Notes under the pieces: model-generated
The model's database searches: none
Told to the model about the DNA's origin: nothing
What the model saw: the letters and a program-made list of their open reading frames with translations, nothing else
Assembly: GCA_004352715.1 (NCBI GenBank)
Contig: SCFE01000049.1
Location: 1,486,475-1,550,474 of the forward strand
Source of the DNA: Hofstenia miamia
Lineage: Eukaryota > Xenacoelomorpha > Acoela
DNA: 64,000 nucleotides
Direction: 5' to 3'
Shown here: one piece after another, positions 1-13,000 of the stretch
How the letters are laid out: the number at the start of each line of letters is the position of its first letter
Numbering within the stretch: position 1 is the stretch's first letter
Position numbers and translations under genes: made by a program

Positions 1-614
1 TGCTGTACACATGCAATAGCCAATACTGTATTAATTTACTAGGCAGGACAATAATGATTTTCGAATTGGGACTTTATTATATTTCACCAAGATTTCCACC
101 CATTAATGCCTGTAAGAACGTTCTTAGTGAACCTAAATAATTGCAAATTATTGGTAATTTTTCTTCTTCTAAAGTATTCAATAGATTAATTGATTTCCAA
201 TTATTGTAATAATTGCAATATCTATTAATTATTGCTTACCCCTGCAGAGAGATTTGAAGCATTGCTTAATATATATGTACTATGTTATCATATCAGCATA
301 CATTTCATGAGGAATGGAAACATCTGTGCTCTGTTGAGGGGGGGGAACGTTCCCCCAGTTCCCCCCTCTGGGTGCGCCTCTGGGGAGATACGATGCAGTC
401 CATGAACTCGTTTTTCCGCTATTTTGTACAAATAAAGCATTGATTTTAAATGAGAGAACTGTACTAAATATTATATAAGAGTAAAAATATTTCAAAATTC
501 AGTAACAAAACTCAGATAGATTGTTTGTCTAGAAACATCATCGACGTGAAACTACTCTTGTGGAATTAAGAAAGAAATTCATTTCTCTTGTTATATACAA
601 TTTCCAATTCACAG
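1..614 (+). other. Intron sequence left of the first visible exon
   Basis: AT-rich non-coding DNA. At about 338-382 there is a G-run/C-run inverted repeat (eight G, aacgtt, five C) followed by text resembling the hAT MITE ends found at 14671 and 18872, so it is probably a MITE relic. Nothing else is recognisable. Confidence 0.4.
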
Positions 615-686
615 ACGTGAGTGATTACAAGTGTGAACATGGAAGTGGTAGTTTAGAGGAATCCATCTCACCGACTGTAATTGAAG
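615..686 (+). CDS. Exon: C-terminal half of an Ig-like domain
   Basis: Acceptor ttcacag, phase 1 in and phase 1 out. It encodes the Ig F-strand signature D-V-S-D-Y-K-C followed by E-H-G-S-G-S. The partner half with the first Cys must be in an exon left of the window. The donor is GAAG|GCAAGC, a GC-AG type intron start; no GT fits the frame nearby. Confidence 0.65.
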
Positions 687-3600
687 GCAAGCTATTAAAA
701 TTCCTTGCATTATAATTTAATGGATGTTTTGCGAACGTATAGAAGTTTTTTATCCATCGTACATCAGCTCTGAGATCGTGATCCTAAGTGAGATATATGT
801 CCTAAATTGGTCAATTTTGAGTCCAAATCATTGACCTTGCTCAATTACAGCAGACTTGTCAACGAGCCGATATTTCCAAGCTCGGCTCGCTCGTTTAAAT
901 TTTGTGTAAGTTCGGCTCGGCTCGCCCCATAAAANNNNNNNNNNNNNNNNNNNNNNNNNNNNNNNNNNNNNNNNNNNNNNNNNNNNNNNNNNNNNNNNNN
1001 NNNNNNNNNNNNNNNNNNNNNNNNNNNNNNNNNNNNNNNNNNNNNNNNNNNNNNNNNNNNNNNNNNNNNNNNNNNNNNNNNNNNNNNNNNNNNGTTTAAA
1101 TTTTGTGTAAGTTCGGCTCGGCTTGCGGCATAAAATCCTTGAATGAGGCTCGTTTTAGCTCGGTATTTTTTTAAAAATATTGAGCTAAAAGAATTTTTTT
1201 ACATAGCTCTTCCTATTATTTAATAAACATTTCTTAAATAAGATTATAGGAAAGGCATACTGACTGCAAAAAATAAGAAAAATCTCCATAATCAAATTAA
1301 CAAGCAGAACTATAAACTTACTTTGCCTAAAATAGGCTCGTTTTGGGCTCGTTGTATATCAAATATTGTGCTCAAGCTCGGCTAGGCTCGTTAGAAGCTC
1401 GGCTCGTTGACAAGTTTGAATTACAGAACGATTGTTTTCTCTATCAATAGTAATTTTAACTTAATTGAATTAATAATTCTATCATTTGTCTTTAAAAAAA
1501 TTATCAACAGGTATTTTCGATACAAAAATATTTATTTATATTAGGAAAAAGTTTTCGATGAGAGTTTTTCATTAAACTTGGGAGTGAAATTGACATTTCT
1601 GCAAACATTTCTAACGGATCAGATCCGTGTTAATCATTAGTAACCAGGTATTATTCTGGTGTTAATACGTTGAAAGCCAGAGACCACCCGTGAACAAACG
1701 GAAACAAAGCACGTACTCTTCATCAGTAGTAGACAGTAATTTGCCATTTGATGGACCAGGTTACAATTTTGCCTATGAAATAGGTTTGGTTTAGCATTTT
1801 CGATACTAGTTTTGGTTGATCAAGGTCATATCAAAATAGAAAAGCACTCGAAGAGCGCAGACCTCCGCCACGCAGCTTGTGTCCCCCGGATCAGCACCAA
1901 AATTTAATGGATTCTTCCTTGGGCGGAGCTGCACTTCTGGTGAAAATTTGAGGTCACTCCATCTATTACTTTTTCCGTAAAGTTGGTAACAGACAAACAG
2001 ACAGACAAACCAACGCTACCAAAAACATAACCTCCTTGGCGGAGGTAATGAATTCACTCTTATGGTCAAGTCCAGTATCGATAATTAATCTTCGTATAGA
2101 ATTTTCTTAGATAGTGCACTATTACGGCTGCAAGCATGAGAGGTGAAACTCCATCATAATCCTGGATACGAAAGCTGATAATCTGTAAAATATTACACAT
2201 ACCCACCCAGAAGGTTTAGTATTTTTGGCTCTGCTCTTCGCACCATATAGAACTATTCTTCTGCTGAAAGCTTGAAGTCGAAATTGATTTCAAGTTTCTG
2301 AAATTCGTCCTCAAACATCGTATTTTTTTGAAAACAAGATATATCCGATTCCATTCTTTTCAAAATGCGATATCCTCATCCTCTAGCATGTCTTTGTTAT
2401 TCATTATCTGAATTACTTCTCCAAATACTATACTGGAAAAATGAATTCAGTCATTCATGATTTGACATAGATATTTCTAAAAAATGGACGCCAAGAATGT
2501 CATAGTTATTTTTTAATTAGATATGGGGTTGCAGAAAGAGGAATTCATCAATGTTGAGACATAATTATCACTGTTTTCGTTAAATCGCAAGGAGAAATGT
2601 TACAATGCTTGTAGTTAGCCAATTTTTCTTGGAAAAATGTATTCGGGCAATTCTGACCAAATCAGAGACTCTGTAAAAAATTTCATTGGCTGAGCTTTTT
2701 TCAGTCTATTTATATTGAAAATATCTAATAACAGTCTTTCTTCGCCATATATAATGCCTGGTTACGTACCTCTTCCCATCCGCGAGTTGATCTCCAAACA
2801 TTTCGAAATGATGAGTCAACACAGTATAGCCTGACTTGTAGATTGCTTCGAAGTACTGTCGGGGATATCATCAGACGTTTCACATCTGAAAACATCATTG
2901 CCTCCAAGCCAAAGTCCGGAAGACCAAAGAAGACCTTCAAAACCTTTTAATCAGCTCGTATGTGCCTTTCAAAGCAAAATCCCAGGAAGACGTCAAAGGA
3001 ACTTCGCAAGGAATTGGCTGATGGTCACTTCGTGACTGCAAGAACTGTGCGAAACATCCTGAAAAAGTACTCAATTGGAACTTTTGTGGCATCCAGAAAG
3101 AAATTCTTAACTTCAAAGCAAAGAATATGCCAGCTGAGGTGGGCCAGATTGATGAGAGACAATTCATCTGAGCATTGGTCTAATGTTATATTTTGTGATG
3201 AGTTAAGATTTGAGCTATACTCATCGAAAATAATGTTGATAGAGAGACCAACTGGGCAGAAGTTCAGATTATTGCTTCAACTTACTCGGGGTACGATGAA
3301 ATTATGTTGGGAAGTCTGTAATGGCATAGGGTGCAATATGGAAGTGTGGTTTTCGCAAGATTGCTCACATAACTGGTACTCTTCTAAGCTCTAAATATGT
3401 TAGGATTCTAGAAAAGGAACTCTTGCCACTCCTTACAAATGACCAATATATCAGTAGGATGGTGCTCCATGTCATACCTCAAAAGAAATGAAAAATTTCT
3501 CCACATTAATGGGGTTGCTATCATTGCTGACTGGCTTGGCCAATCTCCAGACCTTAACATTATCGAATATATGTGGTAAGAGGTCAAACAATGATTTGGA

Positions 3601-6228
3601 CTGTATAATCTTCACACTAAAACGAGCTGTGGAGCGCAATAAAGAAAGAATTCTATGCAATTCCCAACAACTTTATTGAAAGACTTTTGCTTCAATCACT
3701 GATCGCCTTGAAACTGTTATTCGCTCAAAGGGACACTATAAAAAATATTAAAAGAGACAATTTTGTTGCTAAGTGCTTGTATTGCATCAATTATTAATTT
3801 ATGTATCTTATTTTGAATTTACTTTTTTCGGATTTGTTAAAATTTTGTCAGGTGGCCGAATACATTTTTCCAACACAAGTTTTCTAATTTTGATTAAAAA
3901 TTAATAGCCAATTGTTCTTCTACATATTTTATGATATTAAACATACAAATTTTCCTTTATTAATAAAAGTAACACTTAGTTATAATTTTAGGCACACTCT
4001 ATCCAATGAATGTTCATTATTTATTCAAAATAGTCAAGTGGTAGAATACATATTTCCAGTACTGTATATTCGTATAATGCAAATCGTTCAGGACTGAAAA
4101 CTTGATATATATATATANNNNNNNNNNNNNNNNNNNNNNNNNNNNNNNNNNNNNNNNNNNNNNNNNNNNNNNNNNNNNNNNNNNNNNNNNNNNNNNNNNN
4201 NNNNNNNNNNNNNNNNNNNNNNNNNNNNNNNNNNNNNNNNNNNNNNNNNNNNNNNNNNNNNNNNNNNNNNNNNNNNNNNNNNNNNNNNNNNNNNNNNNNN
4301 NNNNNNNNNNNNNNNNNNNNNNNNNNNNNNNNNNNNNNNNNNNNNNNNNNNNNNNNNNNNNNNNNNNNNNNNNNNNNNNNNNNNNNNNNNNNNNNNNNNN
4401 NNNNNNNNNNNNNNNNNNNNNNNNNNNNNNNNNNNNNNNNNNNNNNNNNNNNNNNNNNNNNNNNNNNNNNNNNNNNNNNNNNNNNNNNNNNNNNNNNNNN
4501 NNNNNNNNNNNNNNNNNNNNNNNNNNNNNNNNNNNNNNNNNNNNNNNNNNNNNNNNNNNNNNNNNNNNNNNNNNNNNNNNNNNNNNNNNNNNNNNNNNNN
4601 NNNNNNNNNNNNNNNNNNNNNNNNNNNNNNNNNNNNNNNNNNNNNNNNNNNNNNNNNNNNNNNNNNNNNNNNNNNNNNNNNNNNNNNNNNNNNNNNNNNN
4701 NNNNNNNNNNNNNNNNNNNNNNNNNNNNNNNNNNNNNNNNNNNNNNNNNNNNNNNNNNNNNNNNNNNNNNNNNNNNNNNCCCCCCCCCCGCTTCATTGAA
4801 AAAGGAATCTAGAGATTTCCCGTTTGATTACGTATCAACTATTCATTACTCCGTAAGTTGTTATTTAAATGTACTAATATGCCATTTTCTTAAGATCATA
4901 GTTATCATTCGATTTCCTACGTTTTTCGGTATTTTTAGTGGTCTCGATATTATGTCAAATCGAATTTGCTCTTAAAGACATTCGAAATAAATAAACTAGC
5001 ATTAAATTTGTTATGTAAATATTATTATCATATCTATTATATAAAAGGCGAAATGTGTGTGTTTGTAAGCTTATAACTCAGAAACTTTTAGGCTTAGGTA
5101 CCAACATCATATATTTTTGTAACCCCCCATGACCTCCTGAAGGTTTTAGGCACGTTTAATCAATGACTTAATTAGTGAACTAATTATTGACTTAAATGTT
5201 CCCATACTTCATTTCTTTATATAAGTGGCATTTCATAGTTCCTCTTATTGTTTAATAGCTTTCTCAGTTTTACAGCTGTTTTAGGGAGAACTTTTAATCT
5301 ATAATCAGCAGGCCCTGGACATGGATAGACTTAATCTATTGTCTAGGATATGGGGAAATAGGTGAAACAGTAGAAAAATATACCTTTATTCTGTTAAAAC
5401 TTCCGGAGAGGTAGATTAAATGAATAAATGTGATCAAAAGCGTACCATAACAATCCTACTAAGATCCTATCCTAAGAACCCCAACTTCATTATGATTTGG
5501 AAACATTATTGAAATTTCAACCTTCTTAAACTCAAAATCACTATATTTCAGTTTTACATCTGTTCCAGGGAGAATTTCCCTGTTTGCACAGGCATCTTAG
5601 AGAAAATTTCCCAGTTTTTGTAGGTATAGCTTATATTGGGAGGGAAAATATCCCTGGGAGAATTTTCTGCTTTTTTGAATGCATTTCCTGAGCGAAGCAC
5701 GAGTCAAACATCTAGTGAGTTTATATAGGTATTGAGATTTCTTGGAAAATCTTATATGTTATTTCAATAAATGAATTACTATATTTAGATAAATTGATTA
5801 CTGACAAAAAGTTTTTATACATTGAATATGAGCACTACCTGATCTATCAAGTGATACAAGACTGTGAAGCTGATCATAGTCACATGGATCCCGAACTTTT
5901 TACAAAGATTCTCTTTGACAATAAAGATTTATTGAATTCAGATATTTTCGATGAGGCCATTTTGCTTCAGATAGAAGATGAGGACGCAAGTATGTTTCTT
6001 TGCAAAGTTATGACTATGGATAATAAATCAAAATTTGTGGACGTTTTTCATGTTAATTTCAATGAACCACGTGCATGAATACTCTTGGCTCCATTGAAAT
6101 GAGAACATCATACAAACGTATTATTTAAATTACGCTGGTATACATGTATTTGCTTAATAATTCAGTTTTCTGGGTTCTTGAAGTTGTTCTGTTCCAGTGG
6201 ATATATATATATATATATATATATACAG

Positions 6229-6267
<39 letters not shown>

Positions 6268-6759
6268 TTTTTGTACAAAGTGTGCTTAAATTATTCATTG
6301 TAAAAAACAAGAAANNNNNNNNNNNNNNNNNNNNNNNNNNNNNNNNNNNNNNNNNNNNNNNNNNNNNNNNNNNNNNNNNNNNNNNNNNNNNNNNNNNNNN
6401 NNNNNNNNNNNNNNNNNNNNNNNNNNNNNNNNNNNNNNNNNNNNNNNNNNNCTTAAATTATTCATTGTAAAAAACAAGAAATATTTTATGTAAACATGTT
6501 TCGAGTGTCTCCACTCATCGTCATTACAAAATAACTAAAATAATATGGTGGTAAATACAAATTTTATGATATTAAAATTGTAATTCGTAGATCTTATACG
6601 ATATTTAGTCTTTGAATTAATTGTTTATTTAATAGATTCTCCTTAGTTTCTTTTATGGATATATCTTCTGCAATTTTTTTATGCTTGGTTTTCATTAAAA
6701 TAGTAAAGTTCTTCCTCTTAGGTGCATGTTCATGGCAATATATTTCTGATTGAAAATGA

Positions 6760-6810
<51 letters not shown>

Positions 6811-9126
6811 CTGGCAAATTACGTTTACGTTGTGTGTTTATGATTTAATAAAAAAATAAAAAAAAATTTCATAGCAACCTTGTAAAAACGGCGTCAAGTA
6901 AAATTTGCAAACACGAGTAGGTTATTTTGGAATATGCACATACCTCGTTCATTAATTCATAATATTGCTGAAAGTGGAGCCTCGATTTTAAAGATTTACC
7001 TACTTATGTTCATATGATTGATTAGATGGGCCAGCCCAACCGTAGAATCGTTTACAATCCTAAAATGCAATTACAAAGTAGCAGATATTTTTACATGATA
7101 GGATTTATTGCTCGATATTATGTGCTTTGTTTCTTTCTTGTTAATTTCTTAAGGACTGACGGGAGCATTATACTAATTGAATTTTTACGGCTAGATCCAT
7201 ATTAGGCCAATGTATTTATGGCAAATGTCAGTGCTACTGATATAATTAATAAAAATATGTTATTTATTTTTTACTTATCAAAGTTTAACTTAAAAATCTT
7301 AGGGGTATGTTACTCGGAAAAGTTTACAACTGAAAGAACAGACAACGTAGAAGATTGCAAAAAGCTTTGTTACAAAATGGTGGAAGAAGACACCATTTCT
7401 AAAGGTATCGTAGTCGATATATAAAAATGCATCTAGATTAGCGATCAAAATTACAAATAAAATTTTTTGCAAAGAGCTACATTTACCATATCTTTTCAAG
7501 AATACACTTGGTTTATAAATTTTTTGATATAAAAAATTATGGAAAACGTTGAAAAATTGCTGAGAAGTTAGCTTCTCCAATTCTAATTCTTTTTCATCAT
7601 GCATGCATTATTGGGAAAATTAGGTTTTCGTTTAATGGAAATTTACTAATTTAAGCGTAAATTAATTAACAGTTTATTTAATCGGCTACTAATTATCAAG
7701 TTGAAATTCCTGGCGTAATACAATATTATTGAACTAATGCTAGTTGTGGACATGAATATTTATATCCTGATTTCTTAAATCTATATTCTTAGTGTATGAA
7801 ATTTTAAGTTAAGTTATGTGGTACCATAGGAATGTACCCTAATACCTTCTCCAGAGAGCAAAGGGCAAGTGATTTGGATGATAGAAATGAATTTTGTACA
7901 ATTATCTCTGACCTACAAGGTTCATATTAATGCGACGTGAACAAAAATCACTAGTAGCAGAAACAAAAAGTGAATTTATATAAGAAATAAAGAAAACACA
8001 TTGGGGAGTTGATCATCAAGTAGGCTTGCATATAAATCCCCAGTAATTTTGCCCTGGACAGAAACAAGTGTTCTTTCACCAGAGTACGAAATCATAAAAA
8101 TATATTATGGCAGAGAATAAAACACAGAGTGGAGAGTAATCTACGAATGCTACCAGTAGCGTATGCAATTCGCAGGACTTGGTGGAATATCCCCTCTCGT
8201 AAGGTGTTCAAAATTATATACTGGAGGTTTTACCTGTTGTAGCATTGCCTGAGCATAGCCATGACGTTTTTTCGTGGCCATGAGCCTTAATATATGCCTG
8301 TACCCTCAGTGCCGGGTTAACTAAGTGCGGGGCCTGTAGCAGCTTCTACATCTGCTACTATGTTAATACATCGATGTGTATTATATTTAAAAAATTATAT
8401 GAAAATCTCAAAAAATTTAAGATTTTAACGTTGTATTTGCATATCAATAAAAATGATAATAAATTCACTGAGAATATCAATATTTTACACAATGAATTTT
8501 GTTCTTATTTAAGCTAGAATATTGCAAAGTTCTATAGCAAAGATTATTTACGAAGCGATTCTAGTGGTAAACGCACACCGTTTTACACACATTAGTCTAT
8601 ATTATAATCGTATCACTCCTAACTAAGTTCATTGATCTACTTTGCACAGATTAGAAGTTTTGAATATAATTAACATGTACTTTTTTGCTGGTAATGAAAA
8701 TGCCACTCACCAAAATTTGGCTATTTGTAATAACTGCTGTTTAGAAAAACTCTCGTTCACCGAAGATCGTTTCTTAAATATAGCGTATTCAAGTGAATAT
8801 ACCAATGTTACAGCTTTGGAGGTGTGCAACGTTGAAGATATTAATGGTACTGTTGCAACGATTGGAAAACTAAATAGGTTGTCCGATGGAAATGTGCATT
8901 TAATATCTTCGTTGTTGTATCACCAAGGTTTTCCACAAAATCTCACACTTCATCTTAAAAACGGCGTCGATGAAGGCTAGTCATATGATTCATTTTCTTA
9001 TATACGTGTATACATATAAAAATACATATAGGAATTGTATGCAGCACCCGCAGTTTGAGATTTTTCCTCGCATCCAACACCTTTTTTAATTGAAAACCCC
9101 AGTAACTCAGTTTGTAAATATTTTTG

Positions 9127-9162
<36 letters not shown>

Positions 9163-9404
9163 CTGCAGGGCCCTGGATAGAAAAAACATATACAGGCCTT
9201 AGATGCGATCGCAAAGGACCCTGAACATAGGTCCATTTTTTATTTTGCATTAACCTAAGTCTTAAGCATAATAAATTAGTCCCCAATTCCAAATGCGCAA
9301 TGTTAATATTTTTGGATCAAATGAATTATTGTGCCTTTCCATTAGAAAAGACACTGAATACTACGGACAAATGTTGGATACGAAACACATAGTGCCCAGA
9401 GGCA

Positions 9405-9448
<44 letters not shown>

Positions 9449-10047
9449 GCTGTATGCTGCATATACTGATTGCAAAATCATTAGAATGTAAGTTCTACAA
9501 CTCTCTAGTTACGCTTTAGGAAATCTAATTTTTTGAAGATGGTTTTAATTCAAGCTGCTGAATTTTTTACAATAAGATCAACAATAAGTTTCTTTTAACA
9601 CCCTATGACAATTATATCAATTGAAAGATGTAGAACATAAAAAAACTAGGTAATAACTGTAACTAAGGATTTATCATTATAAACAAGTTCGTGAAATAAG
9701 TTACTAGGTGGCTATTTTAGCAATATTTTCTATATATTTTTAAATTGTAACTATTTAGATGTATGTATCAACAGTACATTAGATGTGGTCCAATGTCCTT
9801 CTAATGATTTCTTCTTTTTGTGTATTTATGAATATCGAGAAAGTAAGTGACGAAATGGCGGTAATATATATATATATATATNNNNNNNNNNNNNNNNNNN
9901 NNNNNNNNNNNNNNNNNNNNNNNNNNNNNNNNNNNNNNNNNNNNNNNNNNNNNNNNNNNNNNNNNNNNNNNNNNNNNNNNNNNNNNNNNNNNNNNNNNNN
10001 NNNNNNNNNNNNNNNNNNNNNNNNNNNNNNNNNNNNNNNNNNNNNNN

Positions 10048-10082
<35 letters not shown>

Positions 10083-13000
10083 AGTACATAATGTAGCACT
10101 TTTAGAAACTACCGAACACACCATTCGGTAATCATAATTCTTCCAGATATCTCTTATGTTTCTTGCATATTGCTCTTAGTTCTTAAACTCCTAACTATAA
10201 TTCATCTCACATTAATCATTAATTTTAACAGATACAACTTACTCTCATAGCTTTTCAAAATCTAATTTAAAAGTACGAGCATTCTCATGGAAGAATTAAT
10301 TCTATCCCATGTACATCCAGTCCCATGAAATATGCCTTACCATTTTTCCATAAGTGACTTGGTTGTCCCAGAGCTCCTCTATGTCCTTTTATGATAGATC
10401 ACTTGACTTTAGAATCTACTTTGAAAAACAAGAAAAATATAATTAGTTTTAAAATATGAATACATGCATGCAGTGTTCAAATGAATTGGACTATAAGTCT
10501 AACAAATTATTAAATAAATGAAATTTCTTTACAACTACCACTTGTAATGCGATGCTTACAAAGTTTGAACATCAATATATCTGAAACTAATGAGTGCAGT
10601 ATTGCAACAGTCTGTGAATATACTATACTTGTCAAGCTGAATATGACTTTTTTTCTATACTTTTCATATCATGTATATTAACTGAGTTAGTTTTCAAGGT
10701 TACCCTTCGCAGGGGCATTAGGAGGGACCCTAATAAAAAATTTACATGGAATTTGAATTCACAATGCAAAAATTGATCGTAATGCTTCAAATCAAAACTA
10801 CAATTTAAAATACTGCAAAGAAAAGAATTTTTATGTTTAATGCGCAATTAATTTGAACACTGCTGCACACCACTAAGTGGAGGAAAACTAAATTGATTTG
10901 CTTCAAAATAAGTGTTGTGTGATCATTCAATTTGCAAGTTCATTACATGCTTTACAACAAAGTGAAATAGCGCGATTTAAATAAAAAGGCTTAGTCAGCA
11001 ACAAATCATCATAGATGGTTTTATAGATTAATAGGTTTTGGTGTAAAACGTGTTTGAAATTTTTCTATTGAAAAATCGACGTCGGGAATAAAATTTTTAA
11101 AAATCCTTGCAAGTGGTTTAAGACATAATATGCAATAGTGAAATGTCAGACAAAACCTTCCTGACAGGGATTGATCATAGATGCTTTTTCGTCAGAATTT
11201 ATTATTTCATTTTCCACTAATGTATTAACATAGCAATTTCATACGCGCGAAATTTAAGATAATATTTCTCAGATTATTAAATGAACCTAATTTTTTCCTA
11301 TGTATAGCTGTATTATATGGTAGCAAGCTTAATGTCATTCAAGGGATGTTCTAACAAATTAATTGAGTAATTGCCAGATTTTGAGTTATTTTCTTTCTAC
11401 GGACTGCAATTACTGTAGTACAATATCATTGTGCTCCCAGAAAAGTATTTCACTAAGTTCTTCTAAAAATTCAAATAACATTTGGCATGTAGTTACTGCT
11501 ACAAACAATGCTTGCAAAGTACAGTATGTCCCATAAGTTACGACGACTTTTTATTAATGATAATTCTATGTCTATGTCAGATGTTAAGGGATGAATTTAT
11601 CCCTGCTCTTCAAGCAAGACAGATATTATTATCATCACATTTCCAACAAGATGGTGCTCCAGCACATACCGCCATAGCAACTCGTAATTTCTTAACAGAT
11701 ACCTTTCAGGATCGATGGGTTGGCAAATTTGGACCGATTCCTTGGCCAGCACGTAGGCCTGGCCTCTCGTCCTGTGATAACGCGTTATAAAGCCTAGAAA
11801 ACAAAAGAAAACAAAGAAGACCTGAAAGGCGCTATTCAAGAGGAATTTATGCGATTTCCAGTTGAAACTCTCCGAAAAATCAATGACAGAACGTTCAGAC
11901 GAATGCGATTGTGTATTGAACTAGGAGGCCTTCAAGTTGATCCTTGATTAATTTTTTACATGTTCCTTAGAATAATTTTTAGAAATTACGTAATAGTTAC
12001 AGAAAAGTTTTGAAATTTATATTTTCTTTACCTTGTTTTCTTTTTATAGAAGTCGTTGTAACTTATGGGACAGACTGAATTTTTAGAGCCAGTTCTTTGC
12101 TACGGTTATTGTTTAAGAATATATTATTTATTCTATACAATTTTCATGATATATGGCTGGTGATATTCTGTTCTTCCTAAATTACTATACTTTAAGGTTA
12201 ATGCTTTACTTAGTTCTGGAAATCCAGGAGACCCTGAAATGCAAGAAGAAACTCCCTGAAAACAATGACGATCCCATTGTCTTGCAAATGGACATAGCTC
12301 TCGATGTAACAGTTGTGGGGGACGTTGACCTCACTTATATACACTACCTGACAAAGAAGTATAAAGATGGATCACAAGACGACAAGAAAATTGAATATTC
12401 TGAGGAGAGATTTCTCACGGATTCCATTGATATTACGATCCAAGTGCTCTTACCTGTAGATGACAGCAATAACTACACGGCTAGTGTGATCACAGAACTA
12501 CGTTATGGTGATTTCAATACATTGAAATTAGCCTCTCTAACGCATGTTGTTTCATTTGCAGGTAAATTACTCCAGAAAATATTCTAGTGCAAGTAGTTTT
12601 CAAATTTTGCCAAGTTGGTGGTAAAAACTAGATGGTTACTGTATCACCTCTTTCAGTTACAGGAGTTGAAAACAACGGAAACTTTAATATTTTTACTTTT
12701 TGATGAATATATATGGCACTTTTTACACTAAAATTTTATCAAAAAACTTATTGTAATTTTCCTTGCAAAATGTAGTAATATCATTGGAGGTATTAATCAG
12801 ATTGATGCCATGGTTTGTACCAGGCCTTAGCAGCCCTGTCAACAAGCCGCAATTTCTAAGCTCGGCTCGACTCGCCTTATAAATTCTTTCAGTTTGACAT
12901 TTTTTTTTAAAATATTGTGCTATCAAGTTTTTATTATTTAATAAACATTTCTAAAATAAGATTATAAGAAAGGCACATTGAATGAAAAAGTAACAAATAT

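Noticed and set aside
280-495. 71-codon frame on the - strand
   Set aside because: Low-complexity, crosses a G-run/C-run inverted repeat, no family motif; MITE-derived text.
4017-4812. Long frames across the N gap 4118-4779
   Set aside because: Almost entirely N; real ends are TA repeat or poly-C.
9779-10124. Several overlapping frames of alternating Ile-Tyr
   Set aside because: Translation of (TA)n repeat and gap on both strands.
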